Shown here piece after piece: positions 35,366 through 47,109 of a DNA stretch of 53,367 nucleotides. Both the position numbers and the translations under genes were made by a program. A model generated the notes under the pieces. That model ran no database searches. It had not been told where the DNA came from and worked only from the letters and a program-made list of their open reading frames with translations. Positions within the stretch are counted from its first letter, which is position 1. Each line of letters starts with the position of its first letter. The stretch spans positions 379,056-432,422 of the forward strand of contig NMRA01000120.1 of the NCBI GenBank assembly GCA_002633005.1, read 5' to 3'. The stretch is from Phoronis australis. Lineage: Eukaryota > Phoronida > Phoronidae.

Positions 35366-35965
35366 TGCAAATCTACTTGCTTGTTGAGGGCCGCGAAGTC
35401 AGGTTCCCCCACAGAACCCCCAGAGCTGTCAGGACGAACGGATGTATGATAACAATGTTTTGAATAATGAATGTATATCTAAATAAGGATTCCTCTAACC
35501 TCTAAAATCGAGTCATTGTTTCACAACAGCTTTCTGTCGGCAAACACTGAATTAGCATGAGCTCACATGCCCTCAGGTGCCCGGTCGGTCAATTTCACTG
35601 AGTTTTATTGCATCAGAAGTCGGTAACGCAACATTTGCAATCACGAACACTCCAAAGGCATTACAAATTGCATGTACGTGTACGTCAGTTTTATGTAAAC
35701 ATTGGTTGGGGTGAGAATAATTCATTTTGAATCAGAACAATACTGGAGATATGTCACGGCCTTATACTTGGTATTAACGGCATACTTTTCATTCTTTACT
35801 GCCTCGAACTACTTGCGAAGCATTTCCGTTTCTGGAGGAAGTCGAAAAAACAATATACTCGCTTTCCTCGCGGTTTCATGGTTCATACAAGCGGAAACGA
35901 TAGCCATACCATAGCGGCACTCACTTAGCTCAAGAACCAGTGACATCGCTATGTTGTTTACTCAC
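35366..35965. other. No gene recognised
   Basis: Downstream side, on the minus strand, of the RS-rich exon candidate. A 70-codon plus-strand frame at 35702-35914 has a hydrophobic stretch (YLVLTAYFSFFTA) but no start context or splice pair. Confidence 0.45.
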
Positions 35966-36047
35966 CTTCCTCACACGTGAACGCGACACCTCTCGGCGAG
36001 GTGAGTTCGACCGCATACGAGGTGATGTGGATATAGACTGATTAGGA
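35966..36047 (-). CDS. Candidate internal exon, RS-rich protein segment
   Basis: This is the best-framed exon in the window. On the minus strand, TTTATTTCATACTTTTACAG gives a pyrimidine-rich acceptor and GTGAGGAAG|GTGAGT a consensus donor, 82 bp apart. The frame reads PNQSISTSPRMRSNSPRREV, then SRSRVRK. Serine-proline and arginine-serine pairs are typical of disordered, phosphorylated linkers in nuclear or cytoskeletal proteins, so the parent family cannot be named. The exon starts by completing a split codon and ends in phase 0. No partner exon of fitting phase was found nearby. Confidence 0.4.
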
Positions 36048-37975
36048 CTGTAAAAGTATGAAATAAATCGGGTGGCATTTTTCTTTATGTTCATTTTTTC
36101 CTTAAGTCTAAGATTTGTCTCGACTTCCAAACTTTGAAGCTTTTACACCTGGTATAATAGTCAAAGTTAAGACAAAACTTAAGTAAAAACTTAAGTAAAA
36201 ACTTCTGTTAAATTTAAGATCTATTTCTTGAAATGGACTTGATGAGACAGATTTAAGTTTTATCTTAAAACTGACTGAAATTTAAGATTTGTCAGTTTTC
36301 TTGAAAAGGCCCCCTGTACCCTGTAACCAGAAAAAATTGTGTGCATTCATTGTAATGTTGGAAGCCCTTAAAAATGAAAAGTGCTTTTTTGCATCTGTGA
36401 TTGTCAGAAATTGGTGAGGTTGCACTTTACCTGGGCTTGTTTACTTAGAATAAATGCTAAAAATAATCAAAATAATTGAGCAAAATACCGTCACGATATC
36501 CGCGTTGTGACTGGGTGATTACTGATCATGACAATCATTGATGGTGGATTCCTCTTGCATTCAGCCACCATGAGGAATTTTAGGTCATTTTGTTTATATA
36601 TACTACACAGGCCTTCATGCAGGGTAGGTCCTACCACTAATCTGGATGCCCTGGCAAGGACGCCCAATGCATTATTTGGACACCACTGTCAATCAGAACC
36701 TTTCACACACATTGTAATGATTACCAGGAAACCCAGTTACTGAAAGAGGCACTCAGCTGAGTGTTGGCTTTTTTCAACTCCAGAAGAAATATACAATGTA
36801 TATACAATGTATACACAATGTTGCCATGTTCAGAGCAAATTGTAAGGGCTGAGTATCCAAAACTTCAGACATTAGCATGTTTAGTTTTCAAAGTTTCTTA
36901 AACTGCTGGCTATGCTCCTAGTGGTCTTGTCTTATACTTTATTTAGTGGTCATACCTTAGTGTAACTCCAAACTGGTGTGTTAGAGCTGTAAGGTCATCA
37001 TTTTCATCATTTTTTAAAACATCAACTACAAAAAATAAATGTCATTATTTTAATATTATATTGTGCCACTAGCATATGTCTATTTAAAATTTTTGAGTTT
37101 GTGCTTGTTTCATGCTTTTCAATGTGCGTTTTAAGGTTTTAATATGGAACATCAATAACACCTGTTGAGAAAATATATATGACACATCATAGTTATGTGC
37201 ATTTTTCTTGTTTTGTAACTGCAGCTCTTATTATTCATTTTACAAAATATTAAAGCTAATTGATAAACTTTATAGCATGGATTTGACTCGAGATCACCAG
37301 AAACACAGTGTACTCAATATCTCTAATATTTGTGTAATAAGCTACTGGCTGTTTTCGTAAATTTAGATGTAAAAGCCTTGGTCCACACACTTTTTTGAGT
37401 AAAAAAGCTCACTACAGAGGGAGGTAAAAGCCTTGGTCTATGCATTTTTTATAAAAAAACCCTCACTGTGTGTGTGGCAGGGGATTGCTGGCGAACGGTG
37501 GTGGGAGTGGCGGTTACGCGTCGTTGGAGTCATGGAAGCCCTGGAATACTCGGAACCCCATTTTGGACACCCTACTTTCGAAATCCTGGATAAAGCCCCG
37601 CTACTCGGGGGGGGGAGGGGGTATTAGTGTCTATTTATTTATTTGTTTATTTATTATTCCAATGTTTACAATGAGGGTAGCCCCATCAGTTCTCACTGCT
37701 TTCCAGGGGTTTGCTTTCTTTCAATAATTATTTATTTTACGTTGAATATCTTCAAAGAAAATTTAGTATCTGGGTATCTAACCCCCGTATCATATCACAG
37801 CAGTTTTGGTAACTCTTGGCCTGAACACTTTAAAACTAGTTTTCAAAGCTGTGACTGTAGCCCGGTTATAACCCTCGCAGTTTAGTTTATTGAGAGGTTT
37901 TAATCATAATTCTTCTAGTGTCTTTTACAATGATATCTTTAATTCATACATTTTTGTTGGGGTGTAAATTACAAT
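36048..37975. other. Intron-like sequence with repeat traces
   Basis: AACTTAAGTAAAAACTTAAG (36178-36197), with CTTAAAACTGACTGAAATTTAAG farther on, and GAAAAGGCCCCC near 36303 look like a degenerate element. An F fragment lies at about 36340-36425 (TTGTAATGTTGGAAGCCC, then AGAAATTGGTGAGGTTGCAC). A (TATACAATG)n trace lies near 36791-36825, a GGGGGGGGAGGGGG tract at 37608-37621, and a (TTTA)n tract at about 37632-37660. No gene recognised. Confidence 0.45.
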
Positions 37976-38322
37976 GGGCTCTTTCAATACTAAGGTCGAC
38001 GCATCCATGTTTCATGGAGTTGCGGTCTGTATGATCAGTTAACTTTGGTTCAAGTTATCAACCCCGGTTAACTTCTCAGTAAACAGGTGGATTGAAAAGT
38101 GGAGCGTCAACGCTGCAATGCGGTGTGAACAGTCAACTTTGGTCTCATCGAAGTTATCGCCAGGTACCACTGCCATCGTCATTTATTAAAGGGCAGTGCC
38201 GTCGCTAATAGGTGCTTATGTTTTGCTCAAATAATTGTCAGTCGAATTAGAAATAAGTTCTATGTCAATTAGTACATGTAAATTTTCCCAAATTGTCCGA
38301 TTAAAAAGTTCTTGGCGTGCAT
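37976..38322 (-). mobile_element. Family A element, truncated reverse copy
   Basis: Starts at the TIR GGGCTCTTTCAATACTAAGG and follows the reverse complement of A: GTTAACTTTGGTTCAAGTTA, CATCGAAGTTATCGCCAGGT, TTTGCTCAAATAATTGTCAG, ATGTCAATTAGTACATGTAA. The match stops near 38322, so about 150 bases, including the other TIR, are missing. Confidence 0.8.
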
Positions 38323-38473
38323 GTAATTGCAGGTGGTCTGGTACACGTTGTATGAGACGTGCGCAGACCGTGCATGTGGGCCCATTGCACTGATCATCTG
38401 GAACTATTTTTATGCTTTATTAAGGTATGGTTAAAACGGAGCTGAGGAGCTAGAGACCTGACTCAAGGGCTTA
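38323..38473. other. Possible body of the adjacent SINE
   Basis: Lies 3' of the tRNA-like head on the minus strand, where the tRNA-unrelated part of a SINE would be. No second copy is in the window to confirm this. Confidence 0.3.
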
Positions 38474-38551
38474 GCAGTGTGGCCCAGTGAGACTTGAACC
38501 CACGGCCTCAAGTAAAGAAGGCGGGCACCTATCACACTAGGCCACACTGCC
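38474..38551 (-). repeat. tRNA-derived SINE head
   Basis: Read on the minus strand: GCAGTGTGGCCTAGTGTGAT holds an A-box-like TGGCCTAGTG, GTGGGTTCAAGTCTCAC forms a proper T-arm (5-bp stem, 7-base loop) with a B-box-like GGTTCAAGTC, and GCCTT-loop-GAGGC resembles an anticodon arm. The outer GCAGTGTGGCC and GGCCACACTGC pair perfectly, which a normal 7-bp acceptor stem does not, and the D arm is poor. It is therefore a pseudo-tRNA, most likely the promoter-bearing head of a SINE, not a working tRNA gene. Confidence 0.65.
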
Positions 38552-39954
38552 TCATTCTGGAGTTGCGTTACTATGACAAGGTTTTATGACATTATGGGCA
38601 TGAAATTGGGATCTTTGTTTTCAAATTGATCATAGTTGCTTTATAAAACGGTGAATTTTATGAAGGCATCTTTATAATTCAAATTTTGCAAACTTATCTT
38701 CGCACTAGCTAGTGTCATTGTTGTAATGAACACTTCACTATTGCGTTTTGCTTTGTGCTAGTTGAAAGTGCTCAATCGAGTTTGCTCATCTACCATTTAC
38801 AGCTAATTCTCTGAAGGTTCCTTTTTCTATTTGTTGTACAAGAACGCTGGCACTGGCTAGTAATTAAACATTGTACTACTGCAAGGGTCGCAATGTGACT
38901 TTATATTTTGTTTTGCTATCTTGTAAAATCCCAGGTGCCTGAGACGGTCATCGGCCATTACTGAGTACACAGTGTACTCCTAATTTTCCGTTCAACTGAA
39001 CAAAAATGCCGTCCAACCGATTTCAGGTTTATTGAAGGGCATTTTGGTCAGTCCGCCAGTTCTTCGATGGAGATAGCTGGTTTGCTCATTTTTCAGAACT
39101 TTTACACCCCTCGCTATCAGATTTTCATTGCTTAGCTGATCTCTGTTTCCCATTTGGTGGCCTGAGAATTTTGCCAGGGCGCATTTTGCGAGTTGACATT
39201 ATCTTAAACATCGAGCGTGTGATAGTTTGTCACCTTCTCCCAGTAGTTTTTTCACACTATTACGTCATTTTCAATCCTGTGTTTGATAAAACACCAAGAG
39301 CCACCCATAGGAAGTGTTTATGATTGATGCGCAGATGAAACTATTACCTATTTCCTCATTTGTGCCACAGGAAAATAACTAGGTTGCATGTTGCTGTCAT
39401 TGGTATGGGAAACCATCAAACCTAGCATTAGTATCTCATGTAGTCTTTTGGCATTATGCAAAAGTTACTGAATTTCAATTACGGGGTACTCCCTGTGTAC
39501 AAAGAGTTTTCCAGACCTGAAAAAATAATTGACATTGCATTTAGACTATTAGAAATTTTTCCTCCTGAAAATATTTGTCTGTAATTCTCACAACTTTATT
39601 ACCTTTTTATATGAATATGCAATTTCTATATTTCAGAGGCAAAGCATTTTTCTCAAAATGATACGTAATTTTTTTTTAACAGCTAAATACGTTTTCGTAG
39701 CAAACTATTTGTGCAGAAATTTCACAAAAATGAACTTCCAATTGCTCTCGTATTGGGTCTCAAATTGAACAATGTTTATGGTACTTCAGGGTCTGATGGT
39801 TTATTGTGGTTTGGTTAGCTAGTAATAGTTTGCTTGTATTATTCTTTCAGTTGGACAGATATGCTTTGAGCACCTACTAGTACAGAAAGGTCCTGTCAGG
39901 TAAGAGGCTATGAAACATATTTTCTCCTTTTCGTTGTCAGGATGTGCTCACTAC
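38552..39954. other. No gene; one family J fragment
   Basis: CATTTGGTGGCCTGAGAATT, then TTGCCAGGGCGCATTTTGCG (39155-39193), resembles the J block at 17230-17315. Otherwise A+T-rich without recognisable content. Confidence 0.45.
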
Positions 39955-40240
39955 TTGGTGAAATGAAACTTCTCCAATCTTATCGAATCAGTGTGAAATT
40001 TACACACAGCATGTGATTTGTGAGTGACTCAAAGCCTATTGTTTTTTTGGTTAAAATTGTTAAAAGCGGAAACAAGATGGCACTGTGGCAGCCATTTTTC
40101 CATTTTTGTTGTGGAACCAAAACTCCGCTGTTTCTGGTGGGATTTTTCTGATTATTTTCTTTGGATAGGTCATCCAAAGAGCTGTCAAAAGTGTCTATTT
40201 GTTCTTCACTAGGCCTTACTGTTCTTGAGTTTTTTTAAAG
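39955..40240 (+). repeat. Family I unit
   Basis: Matches 20660-20790 in order: GTGTGAAATTTACACACAGC, AAAGCCTATTGTTTTTTTGG, AACAAGATGGCACTGTGGCA, GCCATTTTTCC. The motif CAAGATGGC and its partner GCCATTTT are kept. Frames on both strands (62-65 codons) are by-products. Confidence 0.55.
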
Positions 40241-40279
40241 TTTTCCGAGGTCTGGTCTCCAAATAACTGAGTTTTTGTA

Positions 40280-40640
40280 CCGTATCTTTTGGTGTCCCTT
40301 GATGGATCTGTCTGAAATTTGGATGTGGATAGCTCTTTTCAAGCACTATCAGCAATGTAAAACTTGTTTCTTGCTACGCCTACTGTTTTCGCGATATTCA
40401 AGATTTACTGCATAGGTGACTGTTCTTTTGTTGGCTAGTTACCTACACCTGCACTTTGTGCTTGAGATTGCATTTTTTGTCTGATCGACATACACTTCAG
40501 GCACAGTGTTCGTTTATTTAATAGCCTAAGGACTTTTGTTCTTGGGCAAAATCGAATGCAAGATGACGTTGATGTGACGGCTATTTTAGAATTGTGTTTA
40601 CAAAGCTCTTGGTCTGGGATCCTTTGACTGAACCTTTTCA
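40280..40640 (+). repeat. Family I unit, second diverged copy
   Basis: GATCTGTCTGAAATTTGGAT near 40306, and CAAAATCGAATGCAAGATGA with CGTTGATGTGACGGCTATTT near 40547, repeat the 20660-20790 pattern a second time directly after the unit at 39955. Family I therefore seems to be built of repeated units. Divergence is high and the limits are approximate. Confidence 0.45.
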
Positions 40641-41101
40641 ATTGTGGTTATCCACCCCACTTGTATTATTTTATTCGATTTCACCAAGTGTCGCTCTTCC
40701 GAGCACTTTCGTTTTTATTGTAAGCCAATTTTGTTTTTGCTAGCAAAACATTTTTGAGTGGTGTGCATATTTTACAGTCTGTCGAGCTAATCAAAAAGAA
40801 CAACCATACTTCTTCACCTATGTAGCATGCAATGTAGTAGATACATGTAACAATATTTTATCAAATTTCTTTACAAAAGTATCAGGGAAACTTCAGTCTA
40901 TTATTGGTTTTGTTTCTTCTGTACTGATAAACATTAAAGACTAATAGTTGAAATATCCATTATTTATATGCAGCAAGGTAGCCTGCTTTTGAAAAATAGA
41001 ACAATGACTAATATTTTTGTGCTAAATAAGTTGACATTTTAGTGGCACTTATGGTTTCCGCCATGCATTGCCGCCAAACTAGCAAAACAAAGTTTTCTTA
41101 A
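40641..41101. other. No feature recognised
   Basis: A+T-rich spacer between family I and the C element. Confidence 0.5.
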
Positions 41102-42029
41102 TACCGCATTCACCCTAATACTATGCCCCTATAAGCTCCCACGTATTTTCAGACTTCGCTGAAATAAGCGCCTACCCCATGAATGTGTACACGCGAAAAG
41201 TGTCTTACTTACAGTCCTAAAATTCTACATTAACGGTCTTCAATTTATCAAAAAGATCCGGCAGTACTGGAAAAATCATGGCGCACGGAGTTTCTGGACC
41301 ACCAACCTCGCCGCTGTGTCAGTATTTAACCGTGACTATACACTTCAAACTTCCGCCGTGGTTCAAAAAGAACACAAAAGTTTAGCTGATCTCGCGAGGA
41401 ACGTGTCCCACTATAGTTTGGCTTTTCAAAACAGACGCAGCGTACTTGTCAAAGGGATTGTATTGTATCTTTCCCGTGCAGATCTTCTTTCCCAACAGGA
41501 ATCCAAATTTCATTGTACACGTGACAACCGCAAATCGAAGACTGGTACTGTGCCATTCAGCTGACGACAGTTTCACGAATAAAAGAATTGTTGTTAAAAG
41601 CACGTGGCAGGAAGCGCCCGCTACATACCAGTCACCTGTCATCGCAGACATTAGTCTTCGGGAACTATTCATGAAACTATGGTTAGCATAGCATTGGCAA
41701 GAAATAAATATTGGTACTAATTTCAAAAAGTTTCTAATGCCGTAAAAACTTGCGTTATTTTTAAGAATAATTGTTTTATTAATTGGTTTTATAATTTATT
41801 CATAATTGGTGTTTTTGAAGTCAATACCTGATAAAATGCCCCACTGATTGTGAACACTTATGCACCCTCACACCCGAATCTCCTAGAAAATAACTGTCAA
41901 TTATGCATCCAGTCACCCAGTGACTCAACCCCCACATTTTAATAGATAGACCAGCAAGTGCTAAATAAAACATGTTCTGCATTACTGATTTTGTTAATTT
42001 CTTTAGTTACAATGCACACTAGGTCGTTA

Positions 42030-42493
42030 CAGTGTGTTTACTTCAGCAAATGAACTCTGATGACATGCATGTGCTCGGTCACTCACACACACGCAGACGA
42101 TCTTCAAAACACATGTCACGTGACGACAACAGGTGTGTTTGTCCAGAGATTTTTTTCTTGTTGCGGGGTACATTCTTGCGCAGATTTGGACCTATCCTGC
42201 TATTAATCCCGACTCCACAGGAACTTAAAACTCTTAGGGACGCTGTTTGGAAACCTTAAGTGAGGATTTATGATAATTTGTTGAGTTGAAACGGTATTTT
42301 TATTCAAACTGCCATAACAAAGATCGCGAGACAGTGATGCATCAGCGAGTATTCACCTTGGGATTTCAGCACAATTTTCTATAAACTGATCGTATTTTAA
42401 CAACAAAAGTTGATAGCATTATGCACCACAATTTTTTAGAAAGTCTGTCATAGGTTACAGATACATCACGGAACGAAATTTGATGAATTCTAG
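42030..42493. repeat. Direct duplicate inside C, copy 1 (likely contig overlap)
   Basis: 464 bp recurring as 42495-42959 with two substitutions and one extra T in a T-run. The other C copies carry this segment once, so the doubling is not a property of the element. Confidence 0.9.
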
Positions 42494-42494
42494 N
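42494..42494. other. Single-N joint between duplicate copies
   Basis: Sits between GAATTCTAG, the end of copy 1, and CAGTGTGTTTACTTC, the start of copy 2. Confidence 0.9.
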
Positions 42495-42959
42495 CAGTGT
42501 GTTTACTTCAGCAAATGAACTCTGATGACATGCATGTGCTCGGTCACTCACACACACGCAGACGATCTTCAAAACACATGTCACGTGACGACAACAGGTG
42601 TGTTTGTCCAGAGATTTTTTTTCTTGTTGCGGGGTACATTCTTGCGCAGATTTGGACCTATCCTGCTATTAATCCCGACTCCACAGGAACTTAAAACTCT
42701 TAGGGACGCTGTTTGGAAACCTTAAGTGAGGATTTATGATAATTTATTGAGTTGAAACGGTATTTTTATTCAAACTGCCATAACAAAGATCGCGAGACAG
42801 TGATGCATCAGCGAGTATTCACCTTGGGATTTCAGCACAATTTTCTATAAACTGATCGTATTTTAACAACGAAAGTTGATAGCATTATGCACCACAATTT
42901 TTTAGAAAGTCTGTCATAGGTTACAGATACATCACGGAACGAAATTTGATGAATTCTAG
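42495..42959. repeat. Direct duplicate inside C, copy 2
   Basis: Second version of 42030-42493. Its end runs on into the rest of element C (CTTCCCATTTTTCCATTTTG), which copy 1 lacks. Confidence 0.9.
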
Positions 42960-43074
42960 CTTCCCATTTTTCCATTTTGGACACCGGGTTTCAACCGCCG
43001 TAGGTTACAGTAAGCGACCCTCCTGAAACAAATTTTTTCTAAATGTCTGGGCGCTTATTAGGGTGAATACGGTA

Positions 43075-44372
43075 GGTATCTTTGGTGAGGAATTTGACAA
43101 CTGAAGTTTCGTTTAACCATCATACTGTCCTGTGTACTAGATTAAAAAGTGTGGTGGTAGACCTATGTAGCATTCGGTAGGTGGCTGTTACGTTTTTCTA
43201 ATATCGTACTCATCTGGGTGACCTAGTGCGCATTTCGCCCTGTTTAGCTGACTGAAAACAAAAATTGAGTGAGGCCTTTCACTCTCAAGATACAGTCTCG
43301 TATTTCTTACAGTGATAGCATTCTATGCCCATCACCAACAAGAATGTGTAAACCATTCGGGGAAAGTGCTTCAGGGTTTTCTCTGTTCATTGGGGTTGGC
43401 AACTAGAGAAAGCACTTAAGTGTTTATTGGGGTTGGCAAGTGTTATGTGTGCCTAAAACGCATATTGCATACGAGTGCCATCAAATGAGATGAATTCTAT
43501 GCTTCATTAAATAATTTCACCCGTGTGATAGATACCCTGAGTCGACATGTTCTTCTTCACTTAGAAGCAGTGTTCAGAGGTACGTCAATTTTCATCTGTG
43601 CAAAAAGAACCCTACCCACACAGTTTTGTTACATGAGCCGAGATCACTTCATGTCTCCTTTGGTAAAGAGCCGGAGTGTATAGATATAGACCCGCTTGAG
43701 TAAGGCAATATTGCACTGAACTGACATATTTATTACTCAAAGTGAAGTGACTTCAAGGGCCCCATTTCTAGAAATGTGACTTGAGACTTCGTCACAAATT
43801 TGGTCTAGTACACTCCACACAACCATTTCTGAAAAATATGTAAATCTGTCTTGAGCAAAAGTGCAAAGTCTCTGAGAATATACAGATAACTGCTGTTACT
43901 GCGATAATTTTTGTTAATTATTTCTAAGCGTGTGATGTGCTCATAATTATTTGGTGAAACCGTTTTTTAGCAATTGTGGAGCGTAAAACCAAATTTGAGT
44001 CTTTCACTTTCATAGCCCTGTGATGTTTGGGTGTTAAAATTCTAGTTAGACAGGTGTCCTCAAAGAAACACACACCTATAGGGAAGTCTCTCTTATCAAT
44101 ATATTGGCACATAAAAATGGAATTTTGGGGATGGGCGTTGATTCGGGTGACTATGGTAATACTTCGACCTACTGAGTGAGTTTTGTTATTTATGTATGGT
44201 CTAAAAACAGATTGGTGATTACATAGTCACTTGGGTACATGCTTCCTGAGTTTATGCCAATGCGGCCAAGCTTGGATCACAAAAGATGTTTTAATGGCTC
44301 TCTATGTAGAATATCTACTGAATACTGAATGTTTTGAATGGTGATAGTTCAGGTAATAGCCGGATCCACAGA
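43075..44372. other. No gene recognised
   Basis: ATTGGGGTTGGCAA occurs twice (about 43391 and 43425). A minus-strand frame at 43924-44112 has no motif. Otherwise A+T-rich. Confidence 0.45.
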
Positions 44373-44604
44373 ATTACTTCGGTAATGTTCTTATTTCACA
44401 CAAAATTAGTTGCCAAAATAGTAAATTTTCTATTTTTCAAAGGCTGATTACGTTACTGCAAACGATGCAAACTTTACCAAATGTCGTTTTATGAGATTCT
44501 CACACTACACACCATGAAAATGTTACAAATCTTTTCTTTTGTGGAGAAATTTGACAAAATAGAATTTCACTTGTCGGCCATGTTGTGTGATGAACACAGC
44601 ATTT
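44373..44604 (-). mobile_element. Family F MITE, reverse copy
   Basis: AAAATTAGTTGCCAAAATAG, CAAAGGCTGATTACGTTACT, and at the far side AGAATTTCACTTGTCGGCCA, then TGTTGTG, the reverse complement of the family core. The outer TIRs are degenerate (CGGTAATG on one side, GCATTTACC on the other). The closest relative in the window is 12290-12500. Confidence 0.65.
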
Positions 44605-45917
44605 ACCCAAAATGCTGTATGCAAGGAGATCATTGCTACCTTGCTTATGGTAATTAACCTTTTGAAAATTAGTTTACCATTTGTCATTAATGTCATTAAA
44701 ACTTTACTGTTAATCATGAAGATCAATGGTGTCATCCAAATATTTGACAAGTCAAATGAGGTGTGTTATGTAAGTCCACTTGTGTGTCACACTTGGCTGT
44801 GAAGTGTGCTAGCAACCTAATGGTTTGAAAACAAGATCAATTTTACAATGCATTTCTCTACCTCCACAAGTTTGGAGGAGAGTGTAACAGAGAACAATCG
44901 ACATCAAACTCTTTAGCATTGTGAAAGCACGAAAGCACGACTGAATGTCTCGAGTAATTCTAATGTGCAAGACTGGATGGCATTTATTTTGATACGTTGC
45001 ATGTTTTCAGTTATCCCTCTTCACAAAACAGATGCACTTTTCAGATCTACTAATCAAGGACCCGTATCATTTTTTGTAAGAACACTAGCTGTTTTTCGGT
45101 TATATTTCTGTAGCCTTGGCTGTCCGCTCAGACTAAGCATGTTTTATTTAGCAAAATGGGCTCTCTGAAGTGTGGCATAGCACTGTTGATTGTTATATTC
45201 AACAATATATGGATGGATGGATGTAAGCGTGTGTGTATTGGGTGGTGGGAAATAGGGCTTTTCGCACCAGACAAAATGGTGAGAAGGCAGGTTTTTTCCG
45301 ATAATACATCAGTGAATCGTATAAAGGTCTATCTACTATCTCAAATCTGCTATATATACTTTTCATTTATGCCAGTTGTCATTCTGAAATTAGTTGACAA
45401 TTTACGGTGTCAGTGCTTGACGTCCATGCTTGATGCATGAATTGACTGGCCTTAAATCAAACTGTCTCCTTGAGCTTGGTCTCGAGCAATAAGGCGCCTT
45501 TTGTTCTTCCCAACAAGCCCAGAAATCGCTGGTAATTTGAGTACGAATCAAGTCAAGACCAGTCGGCTAGTGGCCTTATGACAGAAGACCGGCTATAGGT
45601 CCTTCAATAATCTGTTGCATGATTTTTGAAGCATTTAACCATCGTAAGACAAAACTGACTAAATACTTTTTTCTGTGAAAGAAAAATCGTTTACTTTGAA
45701 AATGTTTGTGAATATGACTTCATGTTGACAGCTCCGTAATAAGGCAAAGTTGAACTCTGCTAGTTCTGACGGACAGCCATATCCTAGCAACAGACCTGAG
45801 ATTTAATTTGTTGGTCTCGGGTCTTAGAAATTAGAGGCTAATCTAGATCTGGTGAATTGAGTAGTAAGTGGTCAAAAATCATTTTATTGTTTTCAAGGCA
45901 GGCTTGTACTGTAACAA
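44605..45917. other. No gene recognised
   Basis: A short GGATGGATGGATG run lies near 45212. Frames of 67-94 codons at 44965-45440 have no recognisable motif. Confidence 0.45.
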
Positions 45918-46040
45918 CAGTTGTGATATTTAAACTCGAACATTTATTCCAAATAAAATTCGATCATGTTATTGTCACTGTTGTTGATGTTTTATCCCAA
46001 CAAAGTCAAACTTTGACAGAGAGCATTTTGCTTTGAGCTC
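45918..46040 (+). repeat. Family H fragment
   Basis: AACAACAGTTGTGATATTTA, AACTCGAACATTTATTCCAA and ATAAAATTCGATCATGTTAT match the central part of family H near 23925-24000 (AACAGTGTTTTTGATATCTC, CTCGAACACTTACATCAAAT). Both ends are missing. Confidence 0.5.
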
Positions 46041-46982
46041 AAAGCTCAATCACGCACCTGCGTGAACAAATACTACTACTGTCCAGGTCATTAAAAGAAA
46101 CTGCAATATTCTATATTGTAGACATGGTAAACAAATTAGTTACATTATACCACCTTCTAGCTGCTAACAAAAAGTCATGGTACTTCAGATAAGATAACCT
46201 CTGTGTGGGCAATGTCTTTATGGTGGATCTCACTATTGCTGAACTTTTGTTGACCTGGTGAAGGCAGCAAACAGCGGGTTACTGTCAGATGGCGACTGTT
46301 TTATATTCCCTGTTTCCTGCAGTGTTTCCGTATGAAGGACGGGATAGGATGGTTTAAAAACATTTTGGATACTTAAGATTTGAGAATCCATTCTGACATG
46401 AAGGTAAATCATAGTTCATTGAAGTAGAGTGAAATGTATTGCTGTCATGTCATTACTACTGCATGTGATGTTTCTTGGCTTAAAGGATTTTACCTAAAAG
46501 CAGGTCAACAGTGGCTCTTGAACCTATGAGTTACATAAAATCTCCGAAATTTCAAACAAACAGATCTGGTAAATTTGTTCTTTTTTCAGTTTTCTATGGC
46601 TGTTAATGTTGACATGACTGAAAAAGTTGCCCAGATATTATCATAGCTTGAATTTATGAGGTTACAAGCCCATTGGGTGTAATACCAACAGTGCTTGTAG
46701 TATTGAACCACTGGCTGACAATTGTTTAAAAGGATAACCAAACCTGCCTCCCGTTCAGTAATGCTTGGACCTCGCTAAAAAGCAAGACTTCGCGAGATTA
46801 CGTGATATATTTCTGTGTATTGTACTTGAGAACACGTGACTTTGGCTAGATTTTAGCTCGGTCCTAGCGTTGAAGGCATGCCCGGTTTTGACCTATTAAC
46901 AGGCATTATAATGACTTTGCGGTCCAGTTTTCTGAAACAAAATAATGCTCTATAACCCTCGGTAACTCTCTAAAGGTTGCAG
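46041..46982. other. No gene recognised
   Basis: A moderately G+C-richer stretch at 46740-46960 precedes the helix-turn-helix-like segment but has no clear frame. Confidence 0.4.
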
Positions 46983-47109
46983 GAAAATTTGGAATCTCCT
47001 TTCAAAGTATGATTAGGGGCATGCGTAACCTACATTTTAGGCGAGTTACTCGACAACAGCAGGAAAGACCACCCACCAAGAACCAGAATATCCATTGTGA
47101 CAGGAGAGT
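46983..47109 (+). CDS. Candidate exon or transposase-derived fragment with HTH-like segment
   Basis: A 55-codon frame (about 46950-47115) contains SLKVAGKFGISFQSMIRGMR. This fits the pattern of a pogo/Psq-type helix-turn-helix in which a repeated A-x-K-F-G-I-S core is followed by the recognition helix. A basic QQQERPPTKNQN tail follows. An acceptor-like AAAGGTTGCAG (exon from 46983) and a donor-like GAGAGT|GTGAGT (after 47109) frame it. The match rests on about 15 residues, so it may be a decayed transposase piece, an exon of a host DNA-binding protein, or chance. Confidence 0.25.

Larger units (their letters stand above)
41102..43074 (+). mobile_element. Family C TIR element, full-length copy with internal false duplication
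   Basis: Left TIR TACCGCATTCACCCTAATAC and right TIR GCGCTTATTAGGGTGAATAC with GGTA. The inverted right end reads TACCGTATTCACCCTAATAA followed by GCGCCCA. TA flanks both sides. Removing the internal duplicate (42494-42959) leaves about 1.5 kb, close to the 1.41 kb of the copy at 24460. Frames of 82 and 114 codons on opposite strands at 41316-41726 are not conserved in the other copies, so the element is non-autonomous. Confidence 0.85.

Noticed and set aside
38474-38551. Functional tRNA gene
   Set aside because: T-arm and B-box are good, but the acceptor stem and D arm do not fit the tRNA fold. A SINE head explains it better.
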